From assembly GCA_963422285.2 (NCBI GenBank), contig OY729419.2, positions 372,001 through 436,000 of the forward strand: a stretch of DNA of 64,000 nucleotides. The letters run 5' to 3'. The notes beneath the pieces were generated by a model. It saw only the letters and a program-made list of their open reading frames with translations, ran no database searches and had not been told where the DNA came from. The translations under genes and the position numbers were made by a program. The first letter of the stretch is position 1. Each line of letters starts with the position of its first letter. Origin of the DNA: VXYL01 sp963422285 (GTDB lineage Bacteria; Pseudomonadota; Gammaproteobacteria; Pseudomonadales; Azotimanducaceae). This document shows positions 8,507 to 16,945 of this stretch, in pieces.

Positions 8507-8932
8507 ATGAGCCGACCCATCGACATCAACGACTTCGAGGATGCCCTGGACCGCCACGGCGCGGATTCCAGCCTGTGGCCGGAGACCGTGCGCATCCGAG
8601 CCACGGCGCTGCTCGAATCCTCGGCCCGCGCCCGCGATCTGCTCGCCGAGGCGAAGCGGCTGCAGCAAGCCCTGAGCGACGCGCTCCCGACTGTGCCCGC
8701 TCCCCCGGGTTTGAAGACGCGCATCCTCGCCAACCTGCCCCGCCGAGATCCGTGGCTGGAATGGCTGACGATGAAGCGGTGGCGGCTGGTGGCGCTCGCC
8801 TGCGTACCTCTCGCACTGGGGTTCGCCGTGGGTTTGAACGTCGTCGAGGATACCGCCAGCTGGGAAGACCGCGTCCTGGTCGCGTTCTCCGAAACCGAGT
8901 TCGCGGAGTTCGAACTGCCGGGAGACGAATGA
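8507..8932 (+). CDS. Putative membrane-anchored anti-sigma factor
   Basis: This 141-residue protein starts with an acidic helical N-terminus (DINDFEDALDRHGADSSLWP, residues 6-25), a pattern common in small anti-sigma proteins next to ECF factors. One transmembrane helix lies around residues 93-112, with a short acidic periplasmic tail. ATG 8507 was preferred to ATG 8498 because a GGAGA ribosome-binding site at 8493-8497 lies 9 nt upstream of it and would abut the earlier ATG. It probably sequesters the sigma factor encoded 17 nt upstream and is released by a periplasmic signal. No zinc-binding HxxxCxxC anti-sigma motif is present. The assignment rests on context and topology. Confidence 0.72.
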   Translation: MSRPIDINDFEDALDRHGADSSLWPETVRIRATALLESSARARDLLAEAKRLQQALSDALPTVPAPPGLKTRILANLPRRDPWLEWLTMKRWRLVALACVPLALGFAVGLNVVEDTASWEDRVLVAFSETEFAEFELPGDE

Positions 8933-9417
8933 TGAAGAACCGCTGGTTCGGCGGCAGCCTCGTTGCCTCGGCGTTGCTGAACCTAGTGCTGATCGGCTTC
9001 TTGGCCGGGACGCTGAGCGGCCCGCCACGGTGGACGCGGAGCAGTTTCGACCCGACCGTCGGCTTGGGCCGTCTGATGCGCTTTTTGCCGGAGGAACGCC
9101 GCGAAGAGCTGCGCGTCGACCGGGACGCGCGACGCGAAATCCGCACCTCGCTGCGCGACATGCGCCGTGCCCAGCGGGCTATCCACCAAGCGCTGATCGC
9201 GGAACCGTTCGATCGGGACGAGTTGACGACGACCCTCGACATGTTCCGCGACCACTTCGTCGCCAGCCAGAGCCGCAGCCATGCGGCGTTCGCGGACATC
9301 ATGGCGCAGCTGACGCCGGAGGAGCGTCGTCGCTTCGTCGAGAGCATGCGCCGCTCGAAGAACGGACCCGCCATCGGCGATAGCGCGACGCGCCTGCGTC
9401 CACTGGACGGCTGCTAG
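8929..9417 (+). CDS. Periplasmic CnrX/CpxP-like sensor protein
   Basis: This 162-residue protein has a single N-terminal membrane segment (about residues 7-28) and a helical, Arg/Glu-rich periplasmic domain. The domain has the repeated pattern of heavy-metal sensors and CpxP/Spy-like proteins, including LRDMRRAQRAIHQALIAEPF and a late LTPEERRRFVESMRR. The start ATG overlaps the anti-sigma stop (ATGA, 8929-8932), so translation is coupled. As the third member of the sigma/anti-sigma unit it probably senses a periplasmic signal (metal, misfolded protein or calcium through the EF-hand neighbour) and controls anti-sigma activity. The ligand is unknown; no cluster of His or Cys metal ligands is evident. 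Confidence 0.75.
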   Translation: MMKNRWFGGSLVASALLNLVLIGFLAGTLSGPPRWTRSSFDPTVGLGRLMRFLPEERREELRVDRDARREIRTSLRDMRRAQRAIHQALIAEPFDRDELTTTLDMFRDHFVASQSRSHAAFADIMAQLTPEERRRFVESMRRSKNGPAIGDSATRLRPLDGC

Positions 9418-9563
9418 GCATGGTCGCGTCTCCAGCGCCTGGAAGGGACTGGGCAGGCAGCGGGAGATCGTCGAAGCCAATGTCGAGCACCGGCGTTCAA
9501 CCGCCGGATTCGATTGTCTCGACGGTTCCTCCTTCGTCCATCTGATTCTCCCCAGTGGTGCCG

Positions 9564-10061
9564 CTAGCGGTGGAGGCCTTCGCGGTCTTGCGAGTGGCGC
9601 TGCTCGAGGTCCAGCAAGTAGCGCTTCGTCGGCAGCCCGCCGCCGAATCCCGTCAAGCTGCCGTCCCGCCCGATGACCCGGTGGCAGGGAATGACGATGG
9701 GCAGCGGATTGCGGGCGTTGGCGGCACCCACGGCGCGCACTGCCGTCGGGCGGCCGATGTCTCGGGCAACCTCGCTGTAGCTGCGCGTCTCGCCGTAGGG
9801 GATGCGTCCCAGCGCGGCCAGCACCTTGGCCTGGAATGGCGTCGCCTCGGGTTCAAGACGCAAGTCGAACTCGCGACGTGCGCCGTCGAAGTACTCGGCG
9901 AGCTGCCGGGCGGCGTCCCTGAATACTTCATCCTGCTGTTGCCAGTCCGAAGGAGCGTCCCGGTCCTCGCGTTCGGACGGGAAGCGGACGACTTTCAAGG
10001 CGCATTCCGAACCGGCAAGCAGCAGCGAACCGATAGGGCCGGGCACGAACGTGTAGAACAT
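9564..10061 (-). CDS. ogt: Methylated-DNA--protein-cysteine methyltransferase
   Basis: This 165-residue suicidal repair protein removes methyl groups from O6-methylguanine and O4-methylthymine. The active-site motif IPCHRVI is complete (acceptor Cys126). It is preceded by the DNA-binding helix-turn-helix region (IPYGETRSYSEVARDIG) and the arginine finger and Asn hinge (VRAVGAANARNPLPIVI). The domain order and length are those of Ogt. The gene lies 3 nt downstream of the Ada-AlkA fusion, which lacks its own methylguanine-methyltransferase domain, so the two genes together rebuild an adaptive alkylation response. The stretch from 9418 to 9563 beyond its stop holds no recognisable gene. Confidence 0.95.
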   Translation of the reverse strand: MFYTFVPGPIGSLLLAGSECALKVVRFPSEREDRDAPSDWQQQDEVFRDAARQLAEYFDGARREFDLRLEPEATPFQAKVLAALGRIPYGETRSYSEVARDIGRPTAVRAVGAANARNPLPIVIPCHRVIGRDGSLTGFGGGLPTKRYLLDLEQRHSQDREGLHR

Positions 10062-10064
10062 GAC

Positions 10065-11438
10065 TCAATCTCTTCTTGAAGACCACAGATGCATGGTCGC
10101 GTAGGCCCGCCACGGTCGGCAGGGTTTCGCCCAGCGTCGCGCTTCGGCGCCCTTCATGCCGAGTGCCTGCAGTACGCCCCAGTCCGAATCCGGGAACGCG
10201 TCCGGATCCCGGCCTACCCGCATGGCGGCGTATTCCGCGGTCCACGGCCCCAGGCCGCGGATTTCGGAGAACGCGGTTCGAAGCGACTGCGCATTCTTGA
10301 GCCAGCCATCGCCTTGCGCGGCAACGCGCCGCGCCACTGCGGAAACGGCACGACCGCGCACACCGGGGATGCCGATGGCCGCCACTTCGGTGCCGGCCAG
10401 GGATTCTGCGCTGGGAAAGACGCCGTCGCCGAAGCGTTCGCACAGCGCCGCTGCCAGGGCGGTAGCGCGATCCACGCTTACCTGCTGGCCGAGGATGGCG
10501 CGTACCGCGCCTTCGAAGGCATCCCAGACGCCGGGTACGCGGATGCCCGGCGCGGCCCGCACCAAGGGCGCCAGCAAGGACTGCCGCGACAGGTGTTCGT
10601 CGATGGGTTCGGGGTCGGCATCCAGGTCGAAGAGGCGGCGCAAGCGGGCCAGAATGTCAGCGCTGCTGGCGCTGGCCGCCGCTGGGATCGCCACCCGCAG
10701 GCCGCGCTTCGTCAGCGCGGCTTCCACCCAGGCATTGCCGTCAATGCGTCGCCGATAGCATTCGCCAACAACGGCTTCCAAGCCTGGAATCGCTCGGCGT
10801 TCGAGAAACGGGAATAGCCAAGACGCGGCGAACGGTCTTCGCAGCGGCAGATGCAGTTCGATGCCGGCTACGGCTTTCCGCTTGCGTCGCCGAATCTTCG
10901 ACGGCGGCTCGCCGAACACGGCTCGGAACTCGGCGTTGAAGCGCCGTGCGCTGCCGTAGCCAGCGCTCATGGCCACCTCGGTCATGCCCAGGTCCGATTC
11001 ATCGATCAGCCGCCGGGCAAGCTGTAAACGCCGCCCTCGGGCCAGCGCCGCCGGACCGGCGCCCAGTTCGTCCACGAACAGCCGCGTCAAGTGCCGTGCG
11101 CCGACCCCCACGGTCGCCGCCAGCTCGACGCAGCCATGCTCGTCCAGGTAGCCGTCGTCGATCAACCGCAGCGCCCGCAGCACGGTGGCACTGGCGACGG
11201 TCCACTCGGGCAGCGGCGGTGCTGTTTCCGGCCGGCAACGCCGGCACGGCCGGTAGCCAGCGGACAGCGCTGCGGCAGGCGAGGCGAAATAGCGCACGTT
11301 GTCCTCCCGCGGCACTCGCGCCGGGCATACCGGTCGGCAGAACACGCCGGTGGTGAACACGGCGACTACGAAGCGGCCGTCGAAGCGCGCATCCCGGGCT
11401 ACGTGGGCACGGCGGCAGATGTCGGGGCTTGGCAGCAT
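10065..11438 (-). CDS. Ada regulatory domain-AlkA fusion: alkylation-responsive activator and 3-methyladenine glycosylase
   Basis: This 457-residue protein has three parts. First is the Ada zinc/methyl-phosphotriester acceptor domain with four cysteines, C34, C38, C65 and C68 (FCRPVCPARVPREDN and YRPCRRCRPE); C34 aligns with the acceptor Cys38 of Ada. Second is an AraC-type helix-turn-helix (about 85-185). Third is an AlkA DNA glycosylase domain with the helix-hairpin-helix IRGLGPWTAEYAAMRVG and an Asp-bearing DAFPDSDWGV. It is expected to sense methyl phosphotriesters, activate alkylation-repair genes and excise alkylated purines. ATG 11438 starts just before the Ada domain. The O6-methylguanine domain is supplied separately by the adjacent Ogt. 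Confidence 0.93.
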   Translation of the reverse strand: MLPSPDICRRAHVARDARFDGRFVVAVFTTGVFCRPVCPARVPREDNVRYFASPAAALSAGYRPCRRCRPETAPPLPEWTVASATVLRALRLIDDGYLDEHGCVELAATVGVGARHLTRLFVDELGAGPAALARGRRLQLARRLIDESDLGMTEVAMSAGYGSARRFNAEFRAVFGEPPSKIRRRKRKAVAGIELHLPLRRPFAASWLFPFLERRAIPGLEAVVGECYRRRIDGNAWVEAALTKRGLRVAIPAAASASSADILARLRRLFDLDADPEPIDEHLSRQSLLAPLVRAAPGIRVPGVWDAFEGAVRAILGQQVSVDRATALAAALCERFGDGVFPSAESLAGTEVAAIGIPGVRGRAVSAVARRVAAQGDGWLKNAQSLRTAFSEIRGLGPWTAEYAAMRVGRDPDAFPDSDWGVLQALGMKGAEARRWAKPCRPWRAYATMHLWSSRRD

Positions 11439-11447
11439 GGAGGGCAC

Positions 11448-11453
11448 TATAAT
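11448..11453 (+). promoter_or_regulatory. Possible -10 box in the divergent ada-alkA / PMI intergenic region
   Basis: A perfect TATAAT lies on the plus strand 34 nt before the isomerase-like start at 11488, inside a 49-nt divergent gap. No good -35 element is seen at 16-18 nt spacing (a TTGGCA at 11429 is only 13 nt away). No Ada-box-like site was recognised for the minus-strand gene. The hexamer may be chance, although it stands out in GC-rich DNA. Confidence 0.3.
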
Positions 11454-11487
11454 CCCCCGTTCGCGTACCGACTCGCCGGATTCGGAC

Positions 11488-12351
11488 ATGCCTACGAGAT
11501 GCGCTGCGCTGGAACCAGCGGTGGTGCCCAAGCCTTGGGGCCGCGAGGTCTGGTACAGCGGCATCGAAGCGCGTGGCGAGAGCCGGGTGCGATCCGCCGC
11601 CAATGCCGTGCCGCTGTCGCAGTATCTCGTCGCCCACGGGCGCACGGTGCCGATCATCCTGCTGAAGGCGCTGCAACCGGCAACCGGGAACCTGTACCTG
11701 GAAGTACACGAAACCAAGTCCGAGGTGTACGTGGTCGATGCCGTGGATGCTGGGCAGTGGCCGGATGGCGGGCGGATGCTGCTCGGCGCGAATCCGGCCA
11801 AGCGGCGGGCGTTGGGCGATGGTCGATTCCGAGCGGCGTTGCGGGCCATGGCGCAGGCGGCGGAAGTAGGCAGCGTCGAGCTCTGTGCGGTAGAGGAGTT
11901 CATGCGCCCCGTCGAATTGCGCATCGGCGACGTGGCGACCATTGCGCCGCGTGTGCCTCACTCTCTACTGCGCGGCGTCGACGTGATCGAGTTTCAGACT
12001 CCGGTGTTCGAGCGCAAGATTCTGGCGTCGAGCCAGCCGGTAGTTACCCAGGACGGCTGGGACAGCGCGGATGCCGTGGCGATCATGGATATCGCCCAGC
12101 AGCCGACGGTGCTGGCGGCTGGCAACGAGGCGGTCGAAGTCGTCGCGACGACGCCCGAGTTCACGCTGACCCGCTACCGCTTGCGGGCCGATTCGATGTT
12201 CGCGGTGCCGCCCTGGTCGGTGGGCTGGGTGGTTCGCGGCGCGGTCTCGGACGGCGAACGGTTCGAACCCCGGACGGCGTTCGTCGCACCCGCCGCAACC
12301 GAACTGCGCATCGAATGCGACGCCGAAGTGCTGTTGGCCGTCGAGGTCTGA
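11488..12351 (+). CDS. ManA-like type I mannose-6-phosphate isomerase / cupin protein
   Basis: This 287-residue cupin-fold protein has the opening VVPKPWGREVWY typical of type I phosphomannose isomerases. The metal-centre region follows as IILLKALQPATGNLYLEVHETKSEVYVVD, with likely ligands His and Glu in EVHETKSE. Later come VRPVELRIGDVATIAPRVPHSLL-type cupin strands. Canonical members interconvert mannose 6-phosphate and fructose 6-phosphate for nucleotide-sugar synthesis. The protein is shorter than ManA (about 390 residues) and its motifs are not all standard, so another sugar phosphate is possible. ATG 11488 begins immediately before the conserved block. It is divergent from ada-alkA. Confidence 0.7.
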   Translation: MPTRCAALEPAVVPKPWGREVWYSGIEARGESRVRSAANAVPLSQYLVAHGRTVPIILLKALQPATGNLYLEVHETKSEVYVVDAVDAGQWPDGGRMLLGANPAKRRALGDGRFRAALRAMAQAAEVGSVELCAVEEFMRPVELRIGDVATIAPRVPHSLLRGVDVIEFQTPVFERKILASSQPVVTQDGWDSADAVAIMDIAQQPTVLAAGNEAVEVVATTPEFTLTRYRLRADSMFAVPPWSVGWVVRGAVSDGERFEPRTAFVAPAATELRIECDAEVLLAVEV

Positions 12352-12360
12352 CGCAAGGGC

Positions 12361-12401
12361 CTGTTCGTGTTCAAATAGCGCCCAACGCGACACGGGAACA
12401 G
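12361..12401 (+). other. Imperfect stem-loop between the PMI-like and metallo-beta-lactamase genes
   Basis: CTGTTC (12361-12366) pairs with GAACAG (12396-12401), and GTGT (12367-12370) pairs with ACAC (12390-12393), leaving a 2-nt bulge and a 19-nt loop. The structure ends 4 nt before the next ATG. There is no U-run, so it is not a standard terminator. It could influence translation of the downstream gene or be fortuitous. Confidence 0.25.
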
Positions 12402-12405
12402 CGGC

Positions 12406-13083
12406 ATGGGCGAGAACGAGTTGATCGTCGAGCAGATCCAGATCGGCCCCATGGCCAACTTCACCTACCTGGTCGGCTCACGTTCCACCCGCGAGGTGGC
12501 GGTGGTGGATCCGGCCTGGGACATCGACGGCTTGCTGAACCATATCGCCGAACGCGGCTACGCTCTGGTCGCGGCCCTCGCCACCCACTACCACCCGGAC
12601 CACGTCGGCGGCGGCATGGGCGGCCACAGCATCGCCGGCGCCGCCGACTTGCTGGCCAAGAATCCAGTGAAGGTCTACGCCCACCGCGAGGAGGTCGATG
12701 GCATACGCAAGGTCACCGGCCTGTCGGAGTCGGATCTCGTGAAAGTGGACTCCGGCGATACCATGCGCGTCGGTCCCATCGATATCGAGTTCCTGCATAC
12801 GCCGGGCCACACCCCGGGTTCGCAATGCTTCCGCATCCGCAACACCCTGGTCTCCGGCGACACGCTGTTCATCGACGGCTGCGGACGGGTTGATCTGCCG
12901 GGCTCCGATTCCGAGCAGATGTACCACAGCCTGCAGAAGCTCAAGGCCCTGCCGGACGATACGCTGCTGCTGCCCGGCCACAACTACAGCGCCGTCCCCA
13001 ACGCGACGATGGGCGAGGCGAAGAAGACGAATTCCTATCTCGCCGTCAAGGATCTGCCGACTTGGCAGCAGGTGATGGGCTAA
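12406..13083 (+). CDS. Metallo-beta-lactamase-fold hydrolase (glyoxalase II / persulfide dioxygenase-like)
   Basis: This 225-residue MBL-fold enzyme has the metal-binding motif THYHPDHVGG (H61, H63, D65, H66), the later HTPGHTPGS histidine, the bridging aspartate in VSGDTLFIDGCGRVDLPG and the terminal LLPGHNY histidine. The DGCGRVDLPG segment and overall size resemble the glyoxalase II and persulfide-dioxygenase branch, which acts on glutathione thioesters or persulfides. Which activity it has cannot be decided from motifs. It lies 51 nt upstream of an enoyl-CoA hydratase gene on the same strand. ATG 12406 gives the expected N-terminus. Confidence 0.85.
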   Translation: MGENELIVEQIQIGPMANFTYLVGSRSTREVAVVDPAWDIDGLLNHIAERGYALVAALATHYHPDHVGGGMGGHSIAGAADLLAKNPVKVYAHREEVDGIRKVTGLSESDLVKVDSGDTMRVGPIDIEFLHTPGHTPGSQCFRIRNTLVSGDTLFIDGCGRVDLPGSDSEQMYHSLQKLKALPDDTLLLPGHNYSAVPNATMGEAKKTNSYLAVKDLPTWQQVMG

Positions 13084-13133
13084 GCGGCTGCCGGCTGTGG
13101 CTGCCGAATCCAGACAAGCACAGGAGATGAACA

Positions 13134-13982
13134 ATGGACACTGGCGAGTTCAGAGGCTTTGACGTGACGATCCGCGATCCCGGCATCGCGTGGTTCCAGT
13201 TCTCGACGCCCGAACGTCTGAACGGCATGACGGCCGCCATCAAACGCGACTTGGTGGAAGCCGTCACCCAGGCGCAGATGGACAACGGCGTACGGGTGCT
13301 GGTGTTCACCGGCACCGGGCGGGCGTTCTGCGCCGGCGACGACCTCAAGGGCTACGGCAGCGTTCAGGTTCCCGGTACGCCGCTGGTGCCGGCGATCGGC
13401 CACGGCCACGACAGCGGCATCGGCACCTACAACGGCCTGCGCACCATCTCCCAGCGCGTCAACACCGCGATTCGGGGCCTGGACAAGCTCACCATCGCCG
13501 CTGTCAACGGCGTCGCCATCCAGACCGGCTTCTCCCTGGCGCTGGCCTGCGACTTCCGCATCGCCGCCCGCGGGGCGCGCATGGGCAGCGCCACGCTGCG
13601 CTTCGGCCTGCTGCCGGACGAGGGCGGGCAGTATCTGCTGGTGCAACACCTCGGCGTCGCTCGCACCCTGGAGTTCCTGATGAAGAAGAAGATCGTCAAC
13701 GCCGACGAAGCGCTGGACTTGGGCTTGGTTCACGAGGTTGTGGAACCGACGGAACTCGAAGCCGAGACCATGAATCTAGCCACGGAACTCGCCAACGGAC
13801 CGCAGGCATCCATGCGCCTGCTGAAGCGCTCGGTGTACAACGCCGCCGAACTGAGCTGGGAGCAGAGCCTGGACGAGATCGCCGCCAAGACGGGGATCTC
13901 GGACCACCACCCGGACGCCCGGGAGGGTGTGCGGGCGTTCCGCGAGAAGCGGACGGCGAAGTTCAACGACTGGTTGGAGTAG
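13134..13982 (+). CDS. Enoyl-CoA hydratase/isomerase-family protein
   Basis: This 282-residue crotonase-fold protein has the first oxyanion-hole block VLVFTGTGRAFCAGDDLKGYG and the second oxyanion block around IAAVNGVAIQTGFSLALACD and FRIAARGARMGSATLRFGLL. Crotonase enzymes hydrate, isomerise or cleave acyl-CoA substrates. The glutamate pair of classical hydratases is not clearly present, so the reaction is uncertain. A GAGATG ribosome-binding region lies just upstream of ATG 13134. No beta-oxidation partner genes are next to it. Confidence 0.88.
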   Translation: MDTGEFRGFDVTIRDPGIAWFQFSTPERLNGMTAAIKRDLVEAVTQAQMDNGVRVLVFTGTGRAFCAGDDLKGYGSVQVPGTPLVPAIGHGHDSGIGTYNGLRTISQRVNTAIRGLDKLTIAAVNGVAIQTGFSLALACDFRIAARGARMGSATLRFGLLPDEGGQYLLVQHLGVARTLEFLMKKKIVNADEALDLGLVHEVVEPTELEAETMNLATELANGPQASMRLLKRSVYNAAELSWEQSLDEIAAKTGISDHHPDAREGVRAFREKRTAKFNDWLE

Positions 13983-14358
13983 ACCCCTATGCCGGAGTTG
14001 CCGGAACGGGCCAACTTCAGGCCACGATGGCGGTGCAGGCGCTCTTCGGGATCGGAGCTTGGGGAATGGCTGCGCCGCCAACGCTGCTGCCGCACCGCAA
14101 CGGCAAGCAGGCGACGATGAAGGTTCGAGATGCCGTGCCCATCCTTGCAGTGGGATTTATGCGCTTGGCGCCACTACGTGCTGTATTTGCCACATATGTT
14201 GGTTGAACAGGCCCCATCCAGTTTCCGGCGGAGTCGAGCGTGCAAGTCCCCTTGCTATCGTGGCTTCAGGCGCTCGGGCTGGGGGCTGACGCCTCGAACC
14301 AGCGAGCGCCGCCCCATGTCGCCATCTTCGACCGGCATTCGATCCGCGGCAACGCCCG
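13983..14358. other. Gap between convergent enoyl-CoA hydratase and malate dehydrogenase genes
   Basis: This is 376 nt without a supportable gene. A roughly 40-codon plus-strand frame ending at about 14361 (tail HVAIFDRHSIRGNAR) uses GC-biased codons but matches nothing I recognise and may be a gene remnant. No U-tract hairpin for the convergent genes was found. Confidence 0.35.
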
Positions 14359-15336
14359 CTAGGACGGCAGCAGCCCTGCCACCTCGTCCCTCTCCTCCTT
14401 CAGTTCCGCCTCCGTGATGTCCAGCTTGGCGCGGCTGAAATCGTTGACCTCCAGACCTTCCACGATACGCCAGTCGCCGCCTTCGCAGATCACTGGACAG
14501 GAGAAGATCAGGCCCTCGGCGATGCCGTAGCTGCCGTCCGACGGTACGCCCATGCTCACTACGCCGTTCGATTCCCCGGTCCAGTCGCGGACGTGGTCGA
14601 TGGCGGCGTTGGCCGCCGACGCCGCGCTCGATGCGCCGCGTGCCTTGATGATGGCGGCGCCGCGTTTCTGCACGGTGGGCAGGAAGTCGTTTTTCATCCA
14701 GGCCGCATCCACCAGCTCCAGGGCCGCTTGGCCGGCGACCGTAGCGTGGTGCAGGTCGGGATACATGGTGGGCGAATGGTTGCCCCAGATGGCGAGGCCC
14801 GCGATGTCGGAGACCGCAGTGCCGGTCTTCGCCGCTAGCTGGGCGAGAGCGCGGTTGTGGTCCAGGCGCGTCATGGCGGTGAAGTTGCGCGGGTCCAGAT
14901 GCGGCGCATTGCGCTGGGCGATCAGGCAGTTGGTGTTCGCCGGATTGCCCACCACCAGCACCTTCACGTGCCGAGCGGCGTGGTCGTTCAGCGCTTTGCC
15001 CTGCACGGAGAAGATTGCCGCATTGGCTTCCAGCAGATCCCTGCGCTCCATGCCCGGCGCGCGCGGTTGGGAGCCTGCCAGCACGGCGATGTCCGCATCT
15101 GCGAAGGCGATTTGCGGGTCGTCCGTGGGGAAGATGCCTTGCAGCAGCGGGAAGGCGCAGTCGTCGATCTCCATGACGACGCCACGGAGGGCGTCCATGG
15201 CTGGCGGAATCTCCAGCAATTGCAGAATCACCGGCTGTTCCGGTCCCAGCATGGCTCCGGAAGCGACCCTGAAGACGAGCGCGTAGCCGATCTGCCCGGC
15301 GGCGCCGGTTACTGCAATGCGAACTGGCTCGGTCAT
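14359..15336 (-). CDS. mdh: Malate dehydrogenase
   Basis: This 325-residue NAD-dependent malate dehydrogenase belongs to the GAAGQIGYAL subgroup found in several beta- and gammaproteobacteria and actinobacteria. It interconverts malate and oxaloacetate in the citrate cycle. Seen: the Rossmann VTGAAGQIGYALVF (9-22), the mobile substrate loop SQPRAPGMERRDLL with R92, R98 and R99, NPANTNCLI (131-139), the catalytic Asp159 in RLDHNRA and catalytic His187 in WGNHSPTMYPD. The length is standard. An AGGAGAAAC ribosome-binding site precedes the start on the minus strand. It is monocistronic as far as visible. Confidence 0.96.
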   Translation of the reverse strand: MTEPVRIAVTGAAGQIGYALVFRVASGAMLGPEQPVILQLLEIPPAMDALRGVVMEIDDCAFPLLQGIFPTDDPQIAFADADIAVLAGSQPRAPGMERRDLLEANAAIFSVQGKALNDHAARHVKVLVVGNPANTNCLIAQRNAPHLDPRNFTAMTRLDHNRALAQLAAKTGTAVSDIAGLAIWGNHSPTMYPDLHHATVAGQAALELVDAAWMKNDFLPTVQKRGAAIIKARGASSAASAANAAIDHVRDWTGESNGVVSMGVPSDGSYGIAEGLIFSCPVICEGGDWRIVEGLEVNDFSRAKLDITEAELKEERDEVAGLLPS

Positions 15337-15387
15337 CCTGTTTCTCCTGGAGCGAACGGCGCCTATGCTACTCGGTTGCCCGGACGG

Positions 15388-15798
15388 TTATTCGAATTCG
15401 CGATACCAGATGCCCCTGGCGCGGCAAGCCAACGCGGCGGCCACGAAGGGGACGATGGGCCGGGGCAGAGCGTCCGGCGGCGCGAACGCGAGCGCATCGC
15501 ATTTGTCCGGCTCGCCGATGGCGGCGATGCCGGACCAGCGTACGGCCTCGAACACGAAGTCTACGCCGCCGGAGTAGGGCATGGCCACTACCGGCTCGAT
15601 CTTCTCCACTTCGATGCAAGCCTCTTCGCGGCACTCGCGCACGGCCGCGCCCGCCACTTGCTCGCCGGCTTGGCGATGGCCGCCCGGCAGCGAATACCTG
15701 CCGTCCAGAAAGCCGGTGTTGGCCCGTCGCAGAAGCAGCAGGTGGCCGCTGGCGTTGAAGACCAAGGTATGCACCACGATGGCGAAGGGAGTGCGCAT
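15388..15798 (-). CDS. Nudix hydrolase
   Basis: This 136-residue single-domain Nudix protein has the pyrophosphohydrolase signature GGHRQAGEQVAGAAVREC followed by REEACIEV. The spacing G-x5-E-x7-R-E-U-x-E-E-x-G/A-U is kept, with Ala in the last Gly position. Substrates of the family are nucleoside diphosphates linked to another moiety, such as oxidised dNTPs, ADP-ribose or CoA. No specificity motif allows a choice. It lies 51 nt downstream of mdh on the map but in the opposite transcriptional order (both on the minus strand, Nudix first), so a shared promoter upstream of 15798 is possible. Confidence 0.87.
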   Translation of the reverse strand: MRTPFAIVVHTLVFNASGHLLLLRRANTGFLDGRYSLPGGHRQAGEQVAGAAVRECREEACIEVEKIEPVVAMPYSGGVDFVFEAVRWSGIAAIGEPDKCDALAFAPPDALPRPIVPFVAAALACRARGIWYREFE

Positions 15799-16144
15799 GC
15801 AGCCAAGCCAGTACCGATGCGTTCATTGTTGCCGCGAGCGTAACGCATTTTCTCTGCCGAGCACCCGCAACGGAACGGCACTTGACGGCCGGCGGTCGAG
15901 GGCACACTGTTGCATCCTGCTGGCGGACCCGGATTCAGCGAACGAAAGAGCAGGCTCGCACGGTTCAAGCCCGCCGAAAGGATCGCCTTCCAGCCGACTC
16001 GGTGCGGAAGAGTGTTGCAGCGTACTTGGCGCGACGGCGTGCGGCGGCTCCTGGCGATCTGCTCCGGTGCGCGCGGCGACTGCACTCGAACTCCCCCGAC
16101 CCCGCTGGGAACCACAATCGACATCCCGACAAAGCATCGACCTC
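15799..16144. other. Divergent region between Nudix and GNAT genes
   Basis: This is 346 nt. The plus-strand frame of the GNAT gene stays open through this interval, but its translation is low-complexity and Arg/Ser/Cys-rich without homology, so it is not annotated as coding. No promoter pair, RNA gene or repeat was recognised. Confidence 0.4.
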
Positions 16145-16945
16145 GTGACACTGTCCAAGCCCGATTCCAACACCTGCGTCAAGGGCCTCGCACAGCTTGC
16201 CTTTGCCCGCCGCGTCGAGGAAGCCTCCCTGAACGCTTGGCCGGCCATGCATCAGGTGCTGCTCGACGGCTGGCTATTGCGCTTCTCTGGCGGCTTCACC
16301 CGGCGCGCGAATTCCGTCACGCCGCTGCATCCCTCCACCGAGCCGCTGCCGGCCAAGGTTCTCTACTGCGAGAGCCTCTACGCTCGCAAGCGGCTGCGCA
16401 CCGTTTTCCGGCTGCCGGCGACGGCCGACCGTGCATCCCTGGACGACATCCTGGCGGCGCTCGGCTACGAGGCTGGCGACCACACCGAGGTGCTGCTGGC
16501 TTCTCTCGAATATGGCGCGTTTGCCGCCGAGCCGGGTTTCGCCTTGATGTCTCATGCCAAATTCCTGGCGATCTACAGCGTCTTGGCCGAAATGAGGGGC
16601 GCTGCGGTGGTCCTGCACGACATCGTGCTGAAGGCGATCCAGCCGGAGACGGCATTCGGCGTCGTATCCGAGCACGGAGAGCCGGTGGCCTGCGGCATGG
16701 TGGTGGTCGAACGTGAACTGGCCGGGCTGTTCGACATCGTCACCCATCCGATGCATCGCCGTCGCGGACACGGCGGCACCTTGGTTTGCGGGCTGCTGGC
16801 GCGCGCCAAGGCCCTGGGCGCACGGTATGCCTACTTGCAGGTACGCAACGACAATGCTCCAGCGCGGCGCCTCTATGAGGGACTGGGGTTCGCGTCCCTC
16901 TACGACTATTGGTACCGAACGTCCAAGGACGTGGTTGCGGCCTGA
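16145..16945 (+). CDS. GNAT-family acetyltransferase
   Basis: This protein has about 266 residues. The N-terminal ARRVEEASLNAWPAMHQVLL block and the RFSGGFTRRANSV motif are typical of a two-lobed GNAT subfamily. The C-terminal acetyl-CoA site is DIVTHPMHRRRGHGGTLVC, followed by YAYLQVRNDNAPARRLYEGL and GFASLYDYWYR. The substrate is unknown. The start is uncertain: GTG 16145 places about 25 residues before the conserved block, and the frame is open further upstream. No operon partner; a 283-nt gap with no gene precedes the SNF2 gene. Confidence 0.82.
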   Translation: MTLSKPDSNTCVKGLAQLAFARRVEEASLNAWPAMHQVLLDGWLLRFSGGFTRRANSVTPLHPSTEPLPAKVLYCESLYARKRLRTVFRLPATADRASLDDILAALGYEAGDHTEVLLASLEYGAFAAEPGFALMSHAKFLAIYSVLAEMRGAAVVLHDIVLKAIQPETAFGVVSEHGEPVACGMVVVERELAGLFDIVTHPMHRRRGHGGTLVCGLLARAKALGARYAYLQVRNDNAPARRLYEGLGFASLYDYWYRTSKDVVAA

